A stretch of 44,650 bases of DNA from JAFGVL01 sp031553685. Its GTDB lineage: Bacteria > Bacteroidota > Bacteroidia > Bacteroidales > Paludibacteraceae. How positions within the stretch are numbered: the stretch's first letter is position 1; every line of letters begins with the position of its first letter. The DNA lies in the NCBI GenBank assembly GCA_031553685.1, contig JAVBLE010000034.1:1-44650 (forward strand). Direction: 5' to 3'. A model generated the notes under the pieces. It saw nothing but the letters and a program-made list of their open reading frames with translations, did not search any database and was not told the origin of the DNA. Shown here piece after piece: positions 23,428 to 32,221 of this stretch. The position numbers and the translations under genes are program-made.

Positions 23428-23510
23428 TAATTTTGTAATCATATTGTATATCATTATATATCAATATTTGTAAACCATAATGTAAACCAATAAATTTTAT
23501 AGATTATAAT
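23428..23510 (+). promoter_or_regulatory. Right end of element A: arm sites and promoter candidate
   Basis: TAATTTTG at 23428-23435 fits TAnnTTTG but has no well-spaced TTTG. TTGTAAACCATAATGTAAAC (23468-23487) and ATAGATTATAAT (23499-23510) repeat the left-end motifs in the same orientation. The element's right end must supply the transcription of the restored phosphatase gene, and this is the most likely place. Confidence 0.4.
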
Positions 23511-23530
23511 TTATTGACAGCAAGACGATA

Positions 23531-24007
23531 GTGAAAATTCTTTTTGTTTGTTTGGGAAATATTTGCCGCTCACCAATGGCAGAGGAAATTATGCGCAATT
23601 TGCTTGCAGAAAACGGATTGAGTCATATTGAAGTCGATTCGGCAGGAATACTAAGCATCCATCAAGGCGAATTACCCGATCGCCGTATGCGCGAACAAGC
23701 TTTTGCGCGTGGCTACAGGCTTACACATCGTTCGCGACCGTTCAAAATAGCTGATTTTGATACATTTGACCTTATTATTGGTATGGACGACAATAATATT
23801 GATGCACTCGAACGCTTGGCTCCTACACTCGAAGCCAAACGAAAAATCAGGCGAATGGCGGATTATTTCACCAGCACAGTTTATTATGATTATGTACCCG
23901 ACCCGTATTATGGCGGTTCGCAAGGATTCAATCTGGTGATTGATTTGTTGGAAGACGGATGTCGAAATTTATTAAATTCAATGATTCAAGAACTCAAAGA
24001 TTACTGA
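23531..24007 (+). CDS. Low-molecular-weight protein tyrosine (or arginine) phosphatase
   Basis: 158 aa from a GTG start; the frame is closed by TAA 22 bp upstream, so GTG is the only standard start before the P-loop. The active site VCLGNICRSPMAEE has the C-x5-R-S P-loop, and DPYYGG near 121-126 carries the general acid Asp. Such enzymes dephosphorylate tyrosine or arginine side chains. The original start codons are at 13478 on the other side of element A. The first ten or so codons here come from element DNA and att sequence and restore a normal N-terminus, changing MNTSILFV to VKILFV. Confidence 0.92.
   Translation: MKILFVCLGNICRSPMAEEIMRNLLAENGLSHIEVDSAGILSIHQGELPDRRMREQAFARGYRLTHRSRPFKIADFDTFDLIIGMDDNNIDALERLAPTLEAKRKIRRMADYFTSTVYYDYVPDPYYGGSQGFNLVIDLLEDGCRNLLNSMIQELKDY
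23538..23559 (+). other. attR of element A
   Basis: 22 bp identical to 13491-13512. Here it encodes the LFVCLGN part of the phosphatase P-loop and continues into the intact gene (ATTTGCCGCTCA, ICRS). Confidence 0.9.
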
Positions 24008-24047
24008 TTTTTGAATTTTAACCCTTTGAACTAAAATACTCTTAACT

Positions 24048-25298
24048 ATGAAATTGAGATTAATCCTTTTAAACTTCTTGCAATTTTTTGTATGGGGTTC
24101 GTGGCTGATTACTATCGGCAATTATTGGTTTGGCACTAAAGGCTGGTCGGGAAGTGATTTTGGCATCATTTTTTCCACAATGGGAATAGCCTCTCTGTTT
24201 ATGCCCGCTTTGATGGGCATGGTGGCCGACCGTTGGCTAAACGCCGAAAAACTGTATGCGATTTTGCATATTCTTAGTGCTGCCGCATTGTTTTGTATTC
24301 CGCAAATAAATAACCCTCATACATTCTTTTGGGGAATTTTAGTTGCCATGGTTTTTTATATGCCAACCATAGCTTTGGCAAATTCGATTGCATACTGCAT
24401 ACTCAAGGATAAAGGGTATGATGTGGTGAAAGATTTTCCACCTATCAGGGTTTTTGGGACAATCGGATTTATTGTTGCCATGTGGATTGTGAATTTAACA
24501 GGTAGCAAAGCCTCAGAAATCCAATTTTATATTGCTGCTGCTGCCGGATTATTATTGGGTCTGTATTCATTTTCATTGCCTAAATGCCCGCCGCTTGGCG
24601 CCAAAGCCGAAAAAAAATCATTAGTCGAGGTGTTGGGTCTCAATGCCTTTGCTCTATTTAAAGAAAAGCGGATGGCTTTGTTTTTTGTTTTCTCCATGTT
24701 TTTAGGTGGAGCATTGCAATTGACGAACGCTTACGGCGATGTGTTTCTGGACGAGTTTAAACATATACCGGAATATGCCAATTCATTTGTGGTAAAATAT
24801 TCGACCATTATAATGTCTATTTCGCAAATGTCCGAAACACTGTTTATTCTGGCAATTCCATTCTTTATGAAGCGGTTTGGGATAAAAAATGTAATGCTTA
24901 TCAGCATGTTAGCATGGGTACTCCGTTTCGGGCTGTTTGGTTTCGGCAATCCTACCGACGGACTTTGGATGATTGTCCTTTCTTGTATTGTGTATGGTAT
25001 GGCATTCGATTTCTTTAATATTTCGGGTTCGCTTTTTGTTGAAACCACTGTTAAACCTGAAATCCGTTCAAGCGCGCAAGGATTATTTATGATGATGACC
25101 AATGGGGTAGGTGCAATATTAGGAAGCACCATAAGCGGATGGCTTATTCAGACATACTATACAGCAGCAGATGGCACAAAAGACTGGCATTCTATCTGGC
25201 TTGTATTTGCCGGTTATGCATTAGTAATCGCTGTTTTATTTGCTATATTTTTCAGATACAAAAAAGAAGAAACCCCAGCAACGCCTATTACTCATTAA
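24048..25298 (+). CDS. Nucleoside:H+ symporter-type MFS permease
   Basis: 416 aa with about 12 hydrophobic segments. The N-terminus, LRLILLNFLQFFVWGSWLIT and GNYWFGTKGWSGSDFGIIFS, together with PALMGMVADRWLNAEKLYAI, is typical of the NupG/XapB nucleoside permease family, and EIRSSAQGLFMMMTNGVGAI near 345-364 matches its conserved helix 10 region. It imports nucleosides with protons across the inner membrane. It follows the phosphatase by 40 bp and precedes the GNAT gene by 22 bp, so these form one rightward transcript. Confidence 0.85.
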   Translation: MKLRLILLNFLQFFVWGSWLITIGNYWFGTKGWSGSDFGIIFSTMGIASLFMPALMGMVADRWLNAEKLYAILHILSAAALFCIPQINNPHTFFWGILVAMVFYMPTIALANSIAYCILKDKGYDVVKDFPPIRVFGTIGFIVAMWIVNLTGSKASEIQFYIAAAAGLLLGLYSFSLPKCPPLGAKAEKKSLVEVLGLNAFALFKEKRMALFFVFSMFLGGALQLTNAYGDVFLDEFKHIPEYANSFVVKYSTIIMSISQMSETLFILAIPFFMKRFGIKNVMLISMLAWVLRFGLFGFGNPTDGLWMIVLSCIVYGMAFDFFNISGSLFVETTVKPEIRSSAQGLFMMMTNGVGAILGSTISGWLIQTYYTAADGTKDWHSIWLVFAGYALVIAVLFAIFFRYKKEETPATPITH

Positions 25299-25320
25299 AA
25301 TTTTCAGAGAATAAAAAAAC

Positions 25321-26292
25321 ATGAAGCCGATAATCGAACCGATTGACCGCCAATTAATTATAGAAGAACTGACTGCCGACCGATTTATTCGTAATACAAA
25401 CAAAGGAGGAAATCAAATTTACCTGATTACTGCCCATAACGCACCAAATACCATGCGTGAGATCGGGCGCATACGCGAACTTTCATTCCGGCAGGACGGT
25501 GGCGGCAGCGGCGAAGAAATTGATACCGACGAATTCGATTATATGGACAAACCATACAAACAATTGATTGTGTGGAACCCGCAAGAAGAGGAGATTTTGG
25601 GCGGATATCGTTTTATACATGGTCGAGATGCACAATTCAAGGCAGATGGGCAGCCACTTCTGGTAACTGAACACATGTTCCGCTTTTCGGACGAATTTAT
25701 TAAAGATTATCTTCCTTATACCATTGATTTGGGTCGTGCGTTTATCCACCCCGATTATCAATCGACTAAATCTAATCCGAAAAGTATTTTTGCATTTGAT
25801 AATCTTTGGGACGGATTGTTAGTAATTCCTTTCTTTGAGCCGGATACAAAGTATATCATCGGTAAAATGACTATTTATCCGCAATACGACGAATTATCTC
25901 GCGAAGCTATTTTCTATTTCTTAAATAAATTTTTGGGAGATGAAAAAAATCTGTTGATCTGCAAAGAGGTGGCTTATGATAAAAACACTATTCCTTCGCC
26001 CGAGATTAGGGCTATTTTTGACGGGGCAGACTTGCAGGAAAATTACAACAAACTCTTGACATTTGTCCGCAAGCGTGGTGTACAATTTCCTCCATTGATT
26101 AATTCGTATTTTAAATTATCGTCCACAATGAAAATTTTTGGAACAGGAATTAATCATGAATTTGGAGACATTTATGATACCGGAAGCATGGTAACGGCTG
26201 CAGAAATTAATCCGGAAAAAGTTTCGCGCCATATTGATTCTTTTTTGAAAGTCCAAAATGATGAAATTTTCCCATTTGAGGATGTAAATTAA
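25321..26292 (+). CDS. GNAT-fold N-acyltransferase (hemolysin-like)
   Basis: 323 aa. Its features are MREIGRIRELSFRQDGGGSG, EIDTDEFDYMDKPYKQLIVW, EILGGYRFIHGRDA and YTIDLGRAFIHPDYQST. This is the layout of the acyl-ACP-dependent acyltransferase family (Acetyltransf_5/OlsB-like, often labelled hemolysin) that includes ornithine- and glycine-lipid N-acyltransferases. A glycine- or amino-acid-lipid role like that of Bacteroides GlsB is possible, but the usual PlsC-type partner gene is not adjacent. It starts 22 bp after the permease, and the next gene starts 8 bp downstream. Confidence 0.7.
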   Translation: MKPIIEPIDRQLIIEELTADRFIRNTNKGGNQIYLITAHNAPNTMREIGRIRELSFRQDGGGSGEEIDTDEFDYMDKPYKQLIVWNPQEEEILGGYRFIHGRDAQFKADGQPLLVTEHMFRFSDEFIKDYLPYTIDLGRAFIHPDYQSTKSNPKSIFAFDNLWDGLLVIPFFEPDTKYIIGKMTIYPQYDELSREAIFYFLNKFLGDEKNLLICKEVAYDKNTIPSPEIRAIFDGADLQENYNKLLTFVRKRGVQFPPLINSYFKLSSTMKIFGTGINHEFGDIYDTGSMVTAAEINPEKVSRHIDSFLKVQNDEIFPFEDVN

Positions 26293-26300
26293 TCGAAACA

Positions 26301-27749
26301 ATGAATCTAAATTCGTTTTTTAATCCGAAAGAAAAGCCGGTTACTTTACTGTGCTTTTTCTTTTTATTGATAGCATCCGTTTTTTCTGTTGGATATCATC
26401 ATTTCGACGAACATTTCCAGATACTTGAATTTGCAGCCGCTAAATTGGGGATGGCTTCACCCGCCAATATGCCTTGGGAGTATCATGCGCAAATGCGTCC
26501 GGCAATACAGCCGGCAATCGTTGTCGGTTTGTACAAATTGTTCGATTTGTTTGGCACAGCCAATCCGTTCACCATTGCATTCATCACCCGCCTGTTATCG
26601 GCACTGCTTTCTTTTTGTGCCATGCGGATGATTTATAATGTCTATAAAAACCAAATAAAAAATGATGTTTTAAACAAATGGTTCACGATTCTTTCTTTTT
26701 TGCTTTGGTTTGCTCTTTACAATGGTGTCAGGTTTTCGTCCGAAAACTGGTCGGGGCAATTTTTTATCATCGCCTTTTCTCTTTTCTTTTTATTAAAAAA
26801 CAAATCATTCTTTTCTTTTTTCTGCGTAGGATTAGTACTTGGAGCTGCTTTCTTATTCAGGTATCAGGTTGGCTTTCTTATCGCCGGTTTCCTTTTGTGG
26901 GTATTATTTATTAAAAAAGAAAAGTTCAGTTCCTTTTTATCTATAGTGATCGGAATTCTATTTGTCGTATTGCTGGGAGTATTGATCGACAAGTGGTTTT
27001 ATGGCGCATGGACACTCTCGACCTGGAATTACTTTAAGCAAAACTTGCTGGAAGGGCATCTTTCCTCTTTTGGAGTTTCTCCCTGGTGGCAATATTTCAA
27101 AGATCTTTTCTTAGAAGCAGTACCTCCGTTTAGTTTGCTATTTATAGTTTCGATACTTGCCGTCATTATTTTCAAACCCAAAAATGTCATAACCTGGACT
27201 ATTTTCCCATTTCTCCTTGTTCATTTTATGCTTGGGCACAAAGAATTGCGTTTCCTGTTCCCGATTATCGGATTATTGCCGGTTATTGTAATCCAGGCGT
27301 TTGAAGTTATTCAGGAAATTATCAAAAAAGATATTATTTCAAGTAAAATAACAAAGTGGTGTATGAAAATATTTTTTATTGCCAATTTTATCTTGATTCT
27401 ATTTGTAATACTCCAACCTGCCGACAATCAAATTTCGTTATACAAAACGGTGTATGAAAAATATCCGCAACCGACAAATTTTTATTATGTCAACCAAAAT
27501 CCATATAATCGGGCAATCGAAATTAAATTTTATACTCGCAGAAACTTAACTGTCAAAAAAATGGAGGGAGATATTCAAAATCTTCCCAAAGGCTCGCTGG
27601 TTGCTTTCCTGATCAAAGACCGCCAAGCCGAATTTGAGAAAAAGAACAAACGGATTTATTCATCCTTCCCTCAATGGGTTGAACGATATAATTATAATAA
27701 TTGGATGAAACGCACAGATATGTGGCTGGTGTATGAAGTTATTGAATAA
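26301..27749 (+). CDS. GT22-type mannosyltransferase-like membrane protein
   Basis: 482 aa with roughly ten membrane segments. The first periplasmic loop contains HHFDEHFQILEFAAAKLG and MPWEYHAQMRPAIQPAI, the D-E loop typical of GT-C enzymes of the Alg9/PIG-M group. FSSENWSGQ and HFMLGHKELRFLFPIIGL (the HKE-x-RF motif) further support GT22. It probably transfers a sugar from a polyprenyl-phosphate donor to an envelope glycan or lipid. Its start is 8 bp after the acyltransferase stop, so the two may work on the same envelope molecule. The acceptor is unknown. Confidence 0.8.
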   Translation: MNLNSFFNPKEKPVTLLCFFFLLIASVFSVGYHHFDEHFQILEFAAAKLGMASPANMPWEYHAQMRPAIQPAIVVGLYKLFDLFGTANPFTIAFITRLLSALLSFCAMRMIYNVYKNQIKNDVLNKWFTILSFLLWFALYNGVRFSSENWSGQFFIIAFSLFFLLKNKSFFSFFCVGLVLGAAFLFRYQVGFLIAGFLLWVLFIKKEKFSSFLSIVIGILFVVLLGVLIDKWFYGAWTLSTWNYFKQNLLEGHLSSFGVSPWWQYFKDLFLEAVPPFSLLFIVSILAVIIFKPKNVITWTIFPFLLVHFMLGHKELRFLFPIIGLLPVIVIQAFEVIQEIIKKDIISSKITKWCMKIFFIANFILILFVILQPADNQISLYKTVYEKYPQPTNFYYVNQNPYNRAIEIKFYTRRNLTVKKMEGDIQNLPKGSLVAFLIKDRQAEFEKKNKRIYSSFPQWVERYNYNNWMKRTDMWLVYEVIE

Positions 27750-27786
27750 AAGAAAAGACTGAATTATTCAGTCTTTTCTTTTTTGT
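27749..27786. terminator. Bidirectional terminator
   Basis: AGAAAAGACTGAA-TTA-TTCAGTCTTTTCTTTT, a near-perfect palindrome with T-runs on both sides. It serves the mannosyltransferase gene and the leftward small membrane protein gene, whose stop codon lies in the loop. Confidence 0.85.
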
Positions 27787-28105
27787 CAGGAGTTCGGAAT
27801 ACAATTATCAGATCAAATATTGCCGATAAAATCAACGCTAATGCCCAAGCATTGTTCCCAATATACATTAAATAAGCAGAGCCTAATAACAATAATGCGC
27901 CAATGCCTTGTATGCGTTGCAACCGGCGAAGCCTGAAATTATCGACTGTCGAAGTTAAATTTAATATTTTCAATACAATCAATCCGGCAACACCTGCCAC
28001 AAAAACATAAAATGCATACGGATATTTCATGATTTGCGACACAGCACCTATTACAAGAATAATTCCGGACAATAAATAAAGATAATTTTTGGCTTTGTCA
28101 GACAT
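27764..28105 (-). CDS. Small four-helix membrane protein
   Basis: 113 aa from the ATG at 28105, which follows the ftsB stop as TGATATG; alternative starts at 28120 and 28135 would overlap ftsB. Four hydrophobic segments: YLYLLSGIILVIGAVSQIM, AFYVFVAGVAGLIVL, GIGALLLLGSAYLMYIG and WALALILSAIFDLIIVF. It ends in a charged tail. No named family recognised. It is translationally linked to the FtsB-type gene in a two-gene operon. Confidence 0.7.
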   Translation of the reverse strand: MSDKAKNYLYLLSGIILVIGAVSQIMKYPYAFYVFVAGVAGLIVLKILNLTSTVDNFRLRRLQRIQGIGALLLLGSAYLMYIGNNAWALALILSAIFDLIIVFRTPDKKEKTE

Positions 28106-28106
28106 A

Positions 28107-28424
28107 TCAATTTTTTTCATCTTTTTCTGCAACAATAAAAACTTCTTCGTTATCGGCGTGCATCAAATATTTTTCGCGCGCAAGATGTTCTAAATTTTTT
28201 TTGTTATTCGCTTTCAATTGCTTTAACTCGGCTTTTTTCTTCTCTATCTCAAGCGCATATTGCTCTTTCTCTTTGGTCAATTCTAAAACGCTCTTAGTAA
28301 GCGAAATCCGGTTGATAATGCTGTATTGTCCGGTAAGCATAAATAATGCGAATAAAATAATAGCGATCACATATTTATTTATAAACGGGCGAGCAACCCG
28401 AAAAATACTTTTTAGTGCTTCCAT
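28107..28424 (-). CDS. ftsB: FtsB/DivIC septum formation initiator
   Basis: 105 aa from the ATG at 28424 (MEALKSIFRVARPFINKY); an upstream Met at 28466 would add an unlikely leader. One transmembrane helix (YVIAIILFALFMLTG, about 18-34) is followed by a coiled coil (SVLELTKEKEQYALEIEKKK AELKQL) and the conserved end LAREKYLMHADNEEVFIV. This is the FtsB/DivIC layout; the protein joins the FtsQLB-like complex at the division site in the inner membrane. Confidence 0.85.
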   Translation of the reverse strand: MEALKSIFRVARPFINKYVIAIILFALFMLTGQYSIINRISLTKSVLELTKEKEQYALEIEKKKAELKQLKANNKKNLEHLAREKYLMHADNEEVFIVAEKDEKN

Positions 28425-28505
28425 AATCCTCAATTTTTTGTTACAAAAATACCTTTTTTTAATCAAAATAAAAGAAAGAAAACCGAAGAAGTTATTTTTG
28501 TCCGT

Positions 28506-28531
28506 AAAAATATGTTGTATAACATATTTTT
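28506..28531. promoter_or_regulatory. Perfect 11-bp-arm palindrome in the EF-G2 promoter region
   Basis: AAAAATATGTT-GTAT-AACATATTTTT is a perfect dyad lying about 100 bp before the EF-G2 start, between the divergent ftsB and EF-G2 genes. TTG at 28515-28517 inside it, with ATTTTTTG at 28540-28547, could be the promoter boxes, so the dyad would cover the -33 region. It is a candidate operator for a dimeric regulator. Confidence 0.5.
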
Positions 28532-28625
28532 AAATGCATATTTTTTGTAAAAAATTGAAATGCTTTTTATAAATTGCGGTCGCTTTATTTTTCTTTTTTA
28601 TCAAACATTTTAAAAAGATAATAGT

Positions 28626-30785
28626 ATGAAAATTTATCAATCTAATGAGATTAAAAACATCTCGCTCATTGGGAGCTCAGGCTCGGGTAAGACCACGCTT
28701 GTAGAAGCGATGGTCTATGAATGCGGTATCACAAAACGACGCGGAACGATCGATGCAAAAAACACGGTTTCCGATTTTTTCCCCGTCGAACAAGAGTATG
28801 GCTATTCGGTATTTTCCGGTGTAATTCATGCAGAATGGCTGGGCAAGAAACTGAATATTATCGATTGTCCGGGATCGGACGATTTTGTGGGCGGAATGAT
28901 TTCTTCATTGCAAGTAACCGATACAGCTCTGATGCTCCTCAACGCACAATACGGTGTGGAAGTGGGTACACAAAACCAATTTCGCTATACCGAGAGAATG
29001 AAGAAGCCGGTTATTTTTCTTATTAATAAATTGGATTTGGAAAAAGCCAACTACGATAATACCCTCCAACAACTGCGCGAAAACTACGGAAGCAAAGTTG
29101 TTCAAATACAATATCCAATTGAAGTTGGACCAAATTTCAATGCGGTGATTGATGTATTGTTGATGAAAATGTACAAATGGAAACCCGAAGGCGGTGTGCC
29201 CGAAATTTCCGAAATTCCGGCATCCGAGCTTCAAAAGGCACAAGAACTTCATGGGGTGCTGGTAGAAGCTGCTGCTGAACATGATGAAGCTTTGATGGAT
29301 AAATTCTTTGCTGATGGCAACCTCACCGAAGACGAATTGCGGCTTGGTATCCGCAAGGGCTTGATACATCGTGATATGTTCCCGCTGTTCTGTGTTTGCG
29401 GCGGTCGCGATATGGGCGTGCGCCGTTTGATGGAATTTTTGGGCAATGTCGTTCCGTTCGTTTCGGATATGCCAAAAGCGGTAACGGTTGATGACAAAGA
29501 AGTTGCTCCGGATAGCAGCACGCCAACCAGTATTTTTATATTTAAAACAAATGTAGAGCCACACATCGGCGAAGTTTCGTACTTCAAAGTAATGTCGGGC
29601 AAAGTGCACGAGGGCGACGATTTGACTAACGCCAACCGGGGAAGCAAGGAGCGCTTGTCGCAACTATATGCTGTGGCGGGACAAAACCGTATCAAGGTAG
29701 AAGAACTTGTTGCCGGCGATATCGGCGTTACTGTAAAACTGAAAGACACGCATACCGGAAATACCCTCAATGGCAAAGGTGCAGACTTCAAATTTAAAGA
29801 AGTAAATTATCCAAATTATAAATATCGCCGTGCGATTAAGGCGGTGAACGAAGCCGACGAGGAAAAACTAAGCGAAGCCCTTTCGCGTATGCACGAGGAA
29901 GACCCTACTTGGATTGTCGAATATTCCAAAGAATTAAAACAAACCATTGTATATGGGCAAGGCGAATTTCACTTACGCACGCTCAAATGGCGTATCGAAC
30001 ACATTGATAAAATTCAGATTGTATACGAAGAGCCGAAAATTCCGTATCGCGAAACAATTACCAAAAAGGCACGCGCCGACTATCGGCACAAAAAACAATC
30101 GGGTGGAGCCGGTCAGTTTGGCGAAGTGCATTTGATTATTGAGCCGTTTGTCGAAGGCGAAGAAGTGCCAACCACTTACAAATTCAACGGGCAAGAGTTT
30201 AAAGTTTCTGTGCGCGACACACAAATCATCGACCTTGCATGGGGCGGTAAATTGGTGTTTATCAACAGTATTGTTGGCGGTTCGATTGATGCGCGCTTTA
30301 TGCCGGCTATCCTCAAGGGGATTATGGAAAAGATGGAAGAAGGACCGCTTACCGGCTCGTACGCCCGCGATGTGCGTGTGGTAGTGTACGATGGAAAGAT
30401 GCACCCGGTAGATTCGAATGAAATTTCATTTAAACTTGCTGGACGCAACGCCTTTAGCGAAGCCTTCCGCAATGCCGGTCCTAAACTACTCGAGCCGGTT
30501 TACGACCTCGAAGTACAAGTGCCTTCAGACAAAATGGGCGATGTGATGAGCGACCTGCAAACGCGTCGCGCTATCATCATGGGAATGAGTAGTGAAAAAG
30601 GCTTTGAAGTAATCTCGGCAAAAATTCCGTTAAAAGAATTATCGAGCTATTCTACCACGCTTAGTTCGCTTACCGGCGGGCGCTCATCATTCAGCATGAA
30701 ATTCTCGGCTTATGAGCTTGTTCCGATGGATGTGCAAGAAAAACTCTTAGCCGAATATCAGGCTAAATATGTAGAAAAAGACTAA
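28626..30785 (+). CDS. fusA2: EF-G2-type elongation factor paralogue, altered GTPase site
   Basis: 719 aa with full EF-G layout. The P-loop is GSSGSGKTT (16-24) instead of the usual A-H-I/V-D-A-G-K-T-T. Switch I has EQEYGYSV instead of E-R-G-I-T-I. Switch II is DCPGSDDF (80-87) instead of DTPGHVDF, so Ser84 stands where the catalytic His normally is. G4 is NKLD (134-137). Domain IV and V sequences (SGGAGQFGEVHLIIEPF, GSYARDVRVVVYDGKMHPVD) are well kept. This matches the Bacteroides EF-G2 paralogue reported to support translation under starvation without GTP hydrolysis. Single gene with terminator at 30805. Confidence 0.9.
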   Translation: MKIYQSNEIKNISLIGSSGSGKTTLVEAMVYECGITKRRGTIDAKNTVSDFFPVEQEYGYSVFSGVIHAEWLGKKLNIIDCPGSDDFVGGMISSLQVTDTALMLLNAQYGVEVGTQNQFRYTERMKKPVIFLINKLDLEKANYDNTLQQLRENYGSKVVQIQYPIEVGPNFNAVIDVLLMKMYKWKPEGGVPEISEIPASELQKAQELHGVLVEAAAEHDEALMDKFFADGNLTEDELRLGIRKGLIHRDMFPLFCVCGGRDMGVRRLMEFLGNVVPFVSDMPKAVTVDDKEVAPDSSTPTSIFIFKTNVEPHIGEVSYFKVMSGKVHEGDDLTNANRGSKERLSQLYAVAGQNRIKVEELVAGDIGVTVKLKDTHTGNTLNGKGADFKFKEVNYPNYKYRRAIKAVNEADEEKLSEALSRMHEEDPTWIVEYSKELKQTIVYGQGEFHLRTLKWRIEHIDKIQIVYEEPKIPYRETITKKARADYRHKKQSGGAGQFGEVHLIIEPFVEGEEVPTTYKFNGQEFKVSVRDTQIIDLAWGGKLVFINSIVGGSIDARFMPAILKGIMEKMEEGPLTGSYARDVRVVVYDGKMHPVDSNEISFKLAGRNAFSEAFRNAGPKLLEPVYDLEVQVPSDKMGDVMSDLQTRRAIIMGMSSEKGFEVISAKIPLKELSSYSTTLSSLTGGRSSFSMKFSAYELVPMDVQEKLLAEYQAKYVEKD

Positions 30786-30804
30786 AATATTATGTCTATC
30801 AATG

Positions 30805-30847
30805 AAGGAGGCTGTCTCAAAATTTTCTATTTTGAAACAGCCTCTTT
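30805..30847. terminator. Bidirectional terminator between EF-G2 and tig
   Basis: GAGGCTGT (30808-30815) pairs with ACAGCCTC (30837-30844), with a second pairing CAAAA-TTTTG inside, followed by T-rich sequence. Similar sequence recurs in part at 205-238. Confidence 0.75.
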
Positions 30848-30868
30848 GTATTAATTAGGTTGTTGTGA

Positions 30869-32221
30869 TTATTTTTCTTCCAACATTTTATTGAAATCGT
30901 CCATGCTGATTTCTTTTGCATCAAGTTTCACAGCAGCTTTGATTGTAGCAACTACTTTATCGTTCAACGCGCCGTCCATCATATTGCGGATTGATTTTTC
31001 GTCTTTCAACATATCCTTCGCATAACCTGCCAACACTTCGTCCGGTACATTGTTCATGCCGTATTGAGCGAATTGAGCTTGTGCTATCTTTTTGGCAAAT
31101 GCTTCTACATCTTCAAACTCTATTTTCACCTCACTGTCATTGGCAATCTTATCTTTTGCCAATTGCCATTTAAGGTCTTCGAGCATTTTCGGATAATCGC
31201 TTTCTACGATTTCTTCCGTCATTTTATCATTGCTTGCAAGTAACCAGCGTTTAAGGAATGTATCAGGAAACACTACGCCATCCAATTTTTTAATAATTGC
31301 TTCGCGAGCATCCATGCTGAACTTGTAGTCGCCATCAGCATCCAAGTTTTTTTGAATGCTTTCTTTGATTTTTGCAACAAATTCTTCTTCCGAATTCACT
31401 TCACCTTCGCCAAACACCTTGTCGAACAATGATTGATCAACCGGTGATTCCTCATAACGGGTAATACCACTAATAGTCATTTGGAAATCAGCATCAATCG
31501 CGTGCACTTCGTCTTTCGACATTTTCAATAACGAGGCAATTTCAGCTTCATTTTCAAATGCTTTTTTAGGATTGAACACAACCACATCACCTATCTTTTT
31601 ACCAATAAACAAGGCTTTTTGCTTGTCATTCTTCATATATTTCGGACAAAGGACAGCATCTTCCACTTTGTGCCCGGCTTCGTTCACTTTCTTTCCGCTC
31701 ATTTCAAGCAATTCGCCTTTCAATACATCGGCTTCTTCAACACTTTCTGCTTGTATATACGAACCGAAGCGGCCTGTGTACGATTTTATTTGGTTTTCTA
31801 CCATTTCGTCGGTCAATGCGATTTGGTAATATTTGATTTTATCTTTGGCTGAAAGTTTTATGTCAATTTCGGGAGCAATGCCCAAGTCGAATTGGAACTC
31901 GAAATCTTCCTGATTGTCGAAATCAATTTTAGCTTGGCTTTCGTTTGGAAGCGGCTCGCCCAACGCGTTGATATTGTTTTCTTTGATATAACCAAAAAGC
32001 GCATCCGAAACTAACTTATTTATTTCTTCAGCTTCGACAGCTTTTCCGTACATCTTTTTCACCAAACCTACAGGCACCATTCCGGGACGGAAGCCGGGTA
32101 TATTTGCTTTTTTGCGATAATTGCGCAATTGTGTTTCTACTTTTTCAGCGTAATCGGCTTTCTTTACCTCAATGGTAAGCGTCGCGTTTACAGCATCAAT
32201 GTCTTTTCTGGTAATGTTCAT
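30869..32221 (-). CDS. tig: Trigger factor (ribosome-associated chaperone)
   Basis: 450 aa, typical Bacteroidetes length. The N-terminal ribosome-binding domain has the loop NIPGFRPGMVPVGLVKKMYG (about 39-58, equivalent of the GFRxGxxP signature). The PPIase-like middle domain is degenerate (GELLEMSGKKVNEAGHKVED ... FIGKKIGDVVVFNPKKAF), as is usual in this phylum. The helical C-terminal chaperone domain is present to about 440. It binds nascent chains at the ribosome exit tunnel. Confidence 0.93.
   Translation of the reverse strand: MNITRKDIDAVNATLTIEVKKADYAEKVETQLRNYRKKANIPGFRPGMVPVGLVKKMYGKAVEAEEINKLVSDALFGYIKENNINALGEPLPNESQAKIDFDNQEDFEFQFDLGIAPEIDIKLSAKDKIKYYQIALTDEMVENQIKSYTGRFGSYIQAESVEEADVLKGELLEMSGKKVNEAGHKVEDAVLCPKYMKNDKQKALFIGKKIGDVVVFNPKKAFENEAEIASLLKMSKDEVHAIDADFQMTISGITRYEESPVDQSLFDKVFGEGEVNSEEEFVAKIKESIQKNLDADGDYKFSMDAREAIIKKLDGVVFPDTFLKRWLLASNDKMTEEIVESDYPKMLEDLKWQLAKDKIANDSEVKIEFEDVEAFAKKIAQAQFAQYGMNNVPDEVLAGYAKDMLKDEKSIRNMMDGALNDKVVATIKAAVKLDAKEISMDDFNKMLEEK

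Larger units (their letters stand above)
13491..23559 (+). mobile_element. Integrative element A (about 10 kb, tyrosine integrase)
   Basis: Bounded by the 22-bp direct repeats at 13491-13512 and 23538-23559. The contents are strikingly more AT-rich than the flanking genes. It carries the integrase at the left end, two XRE regulators, a T9SS cargo protein, a primase-like replication protein, a DUF2693 protein, a serine recombinase and an sce7726-sce7725-RES operon. Both ends also share a TTGTAAACCA-n-AATGTAAAC motif (13616-13635 and 23468-23487) and ATAGATTATAAT (13530-13541 and 23499-23510), which look like integrase arm or accessory sites. No relaxase or conjugation genes were seen, so it may be an integrative plasmid or satellite-like island. 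Confidence 0.88.

Noticed and set aside
28905..29663. Leftward 252-codon frame inside EF-G2
   Set aside because: Antisense shadow of a well-conserved translation factor gene; no independent protein features.
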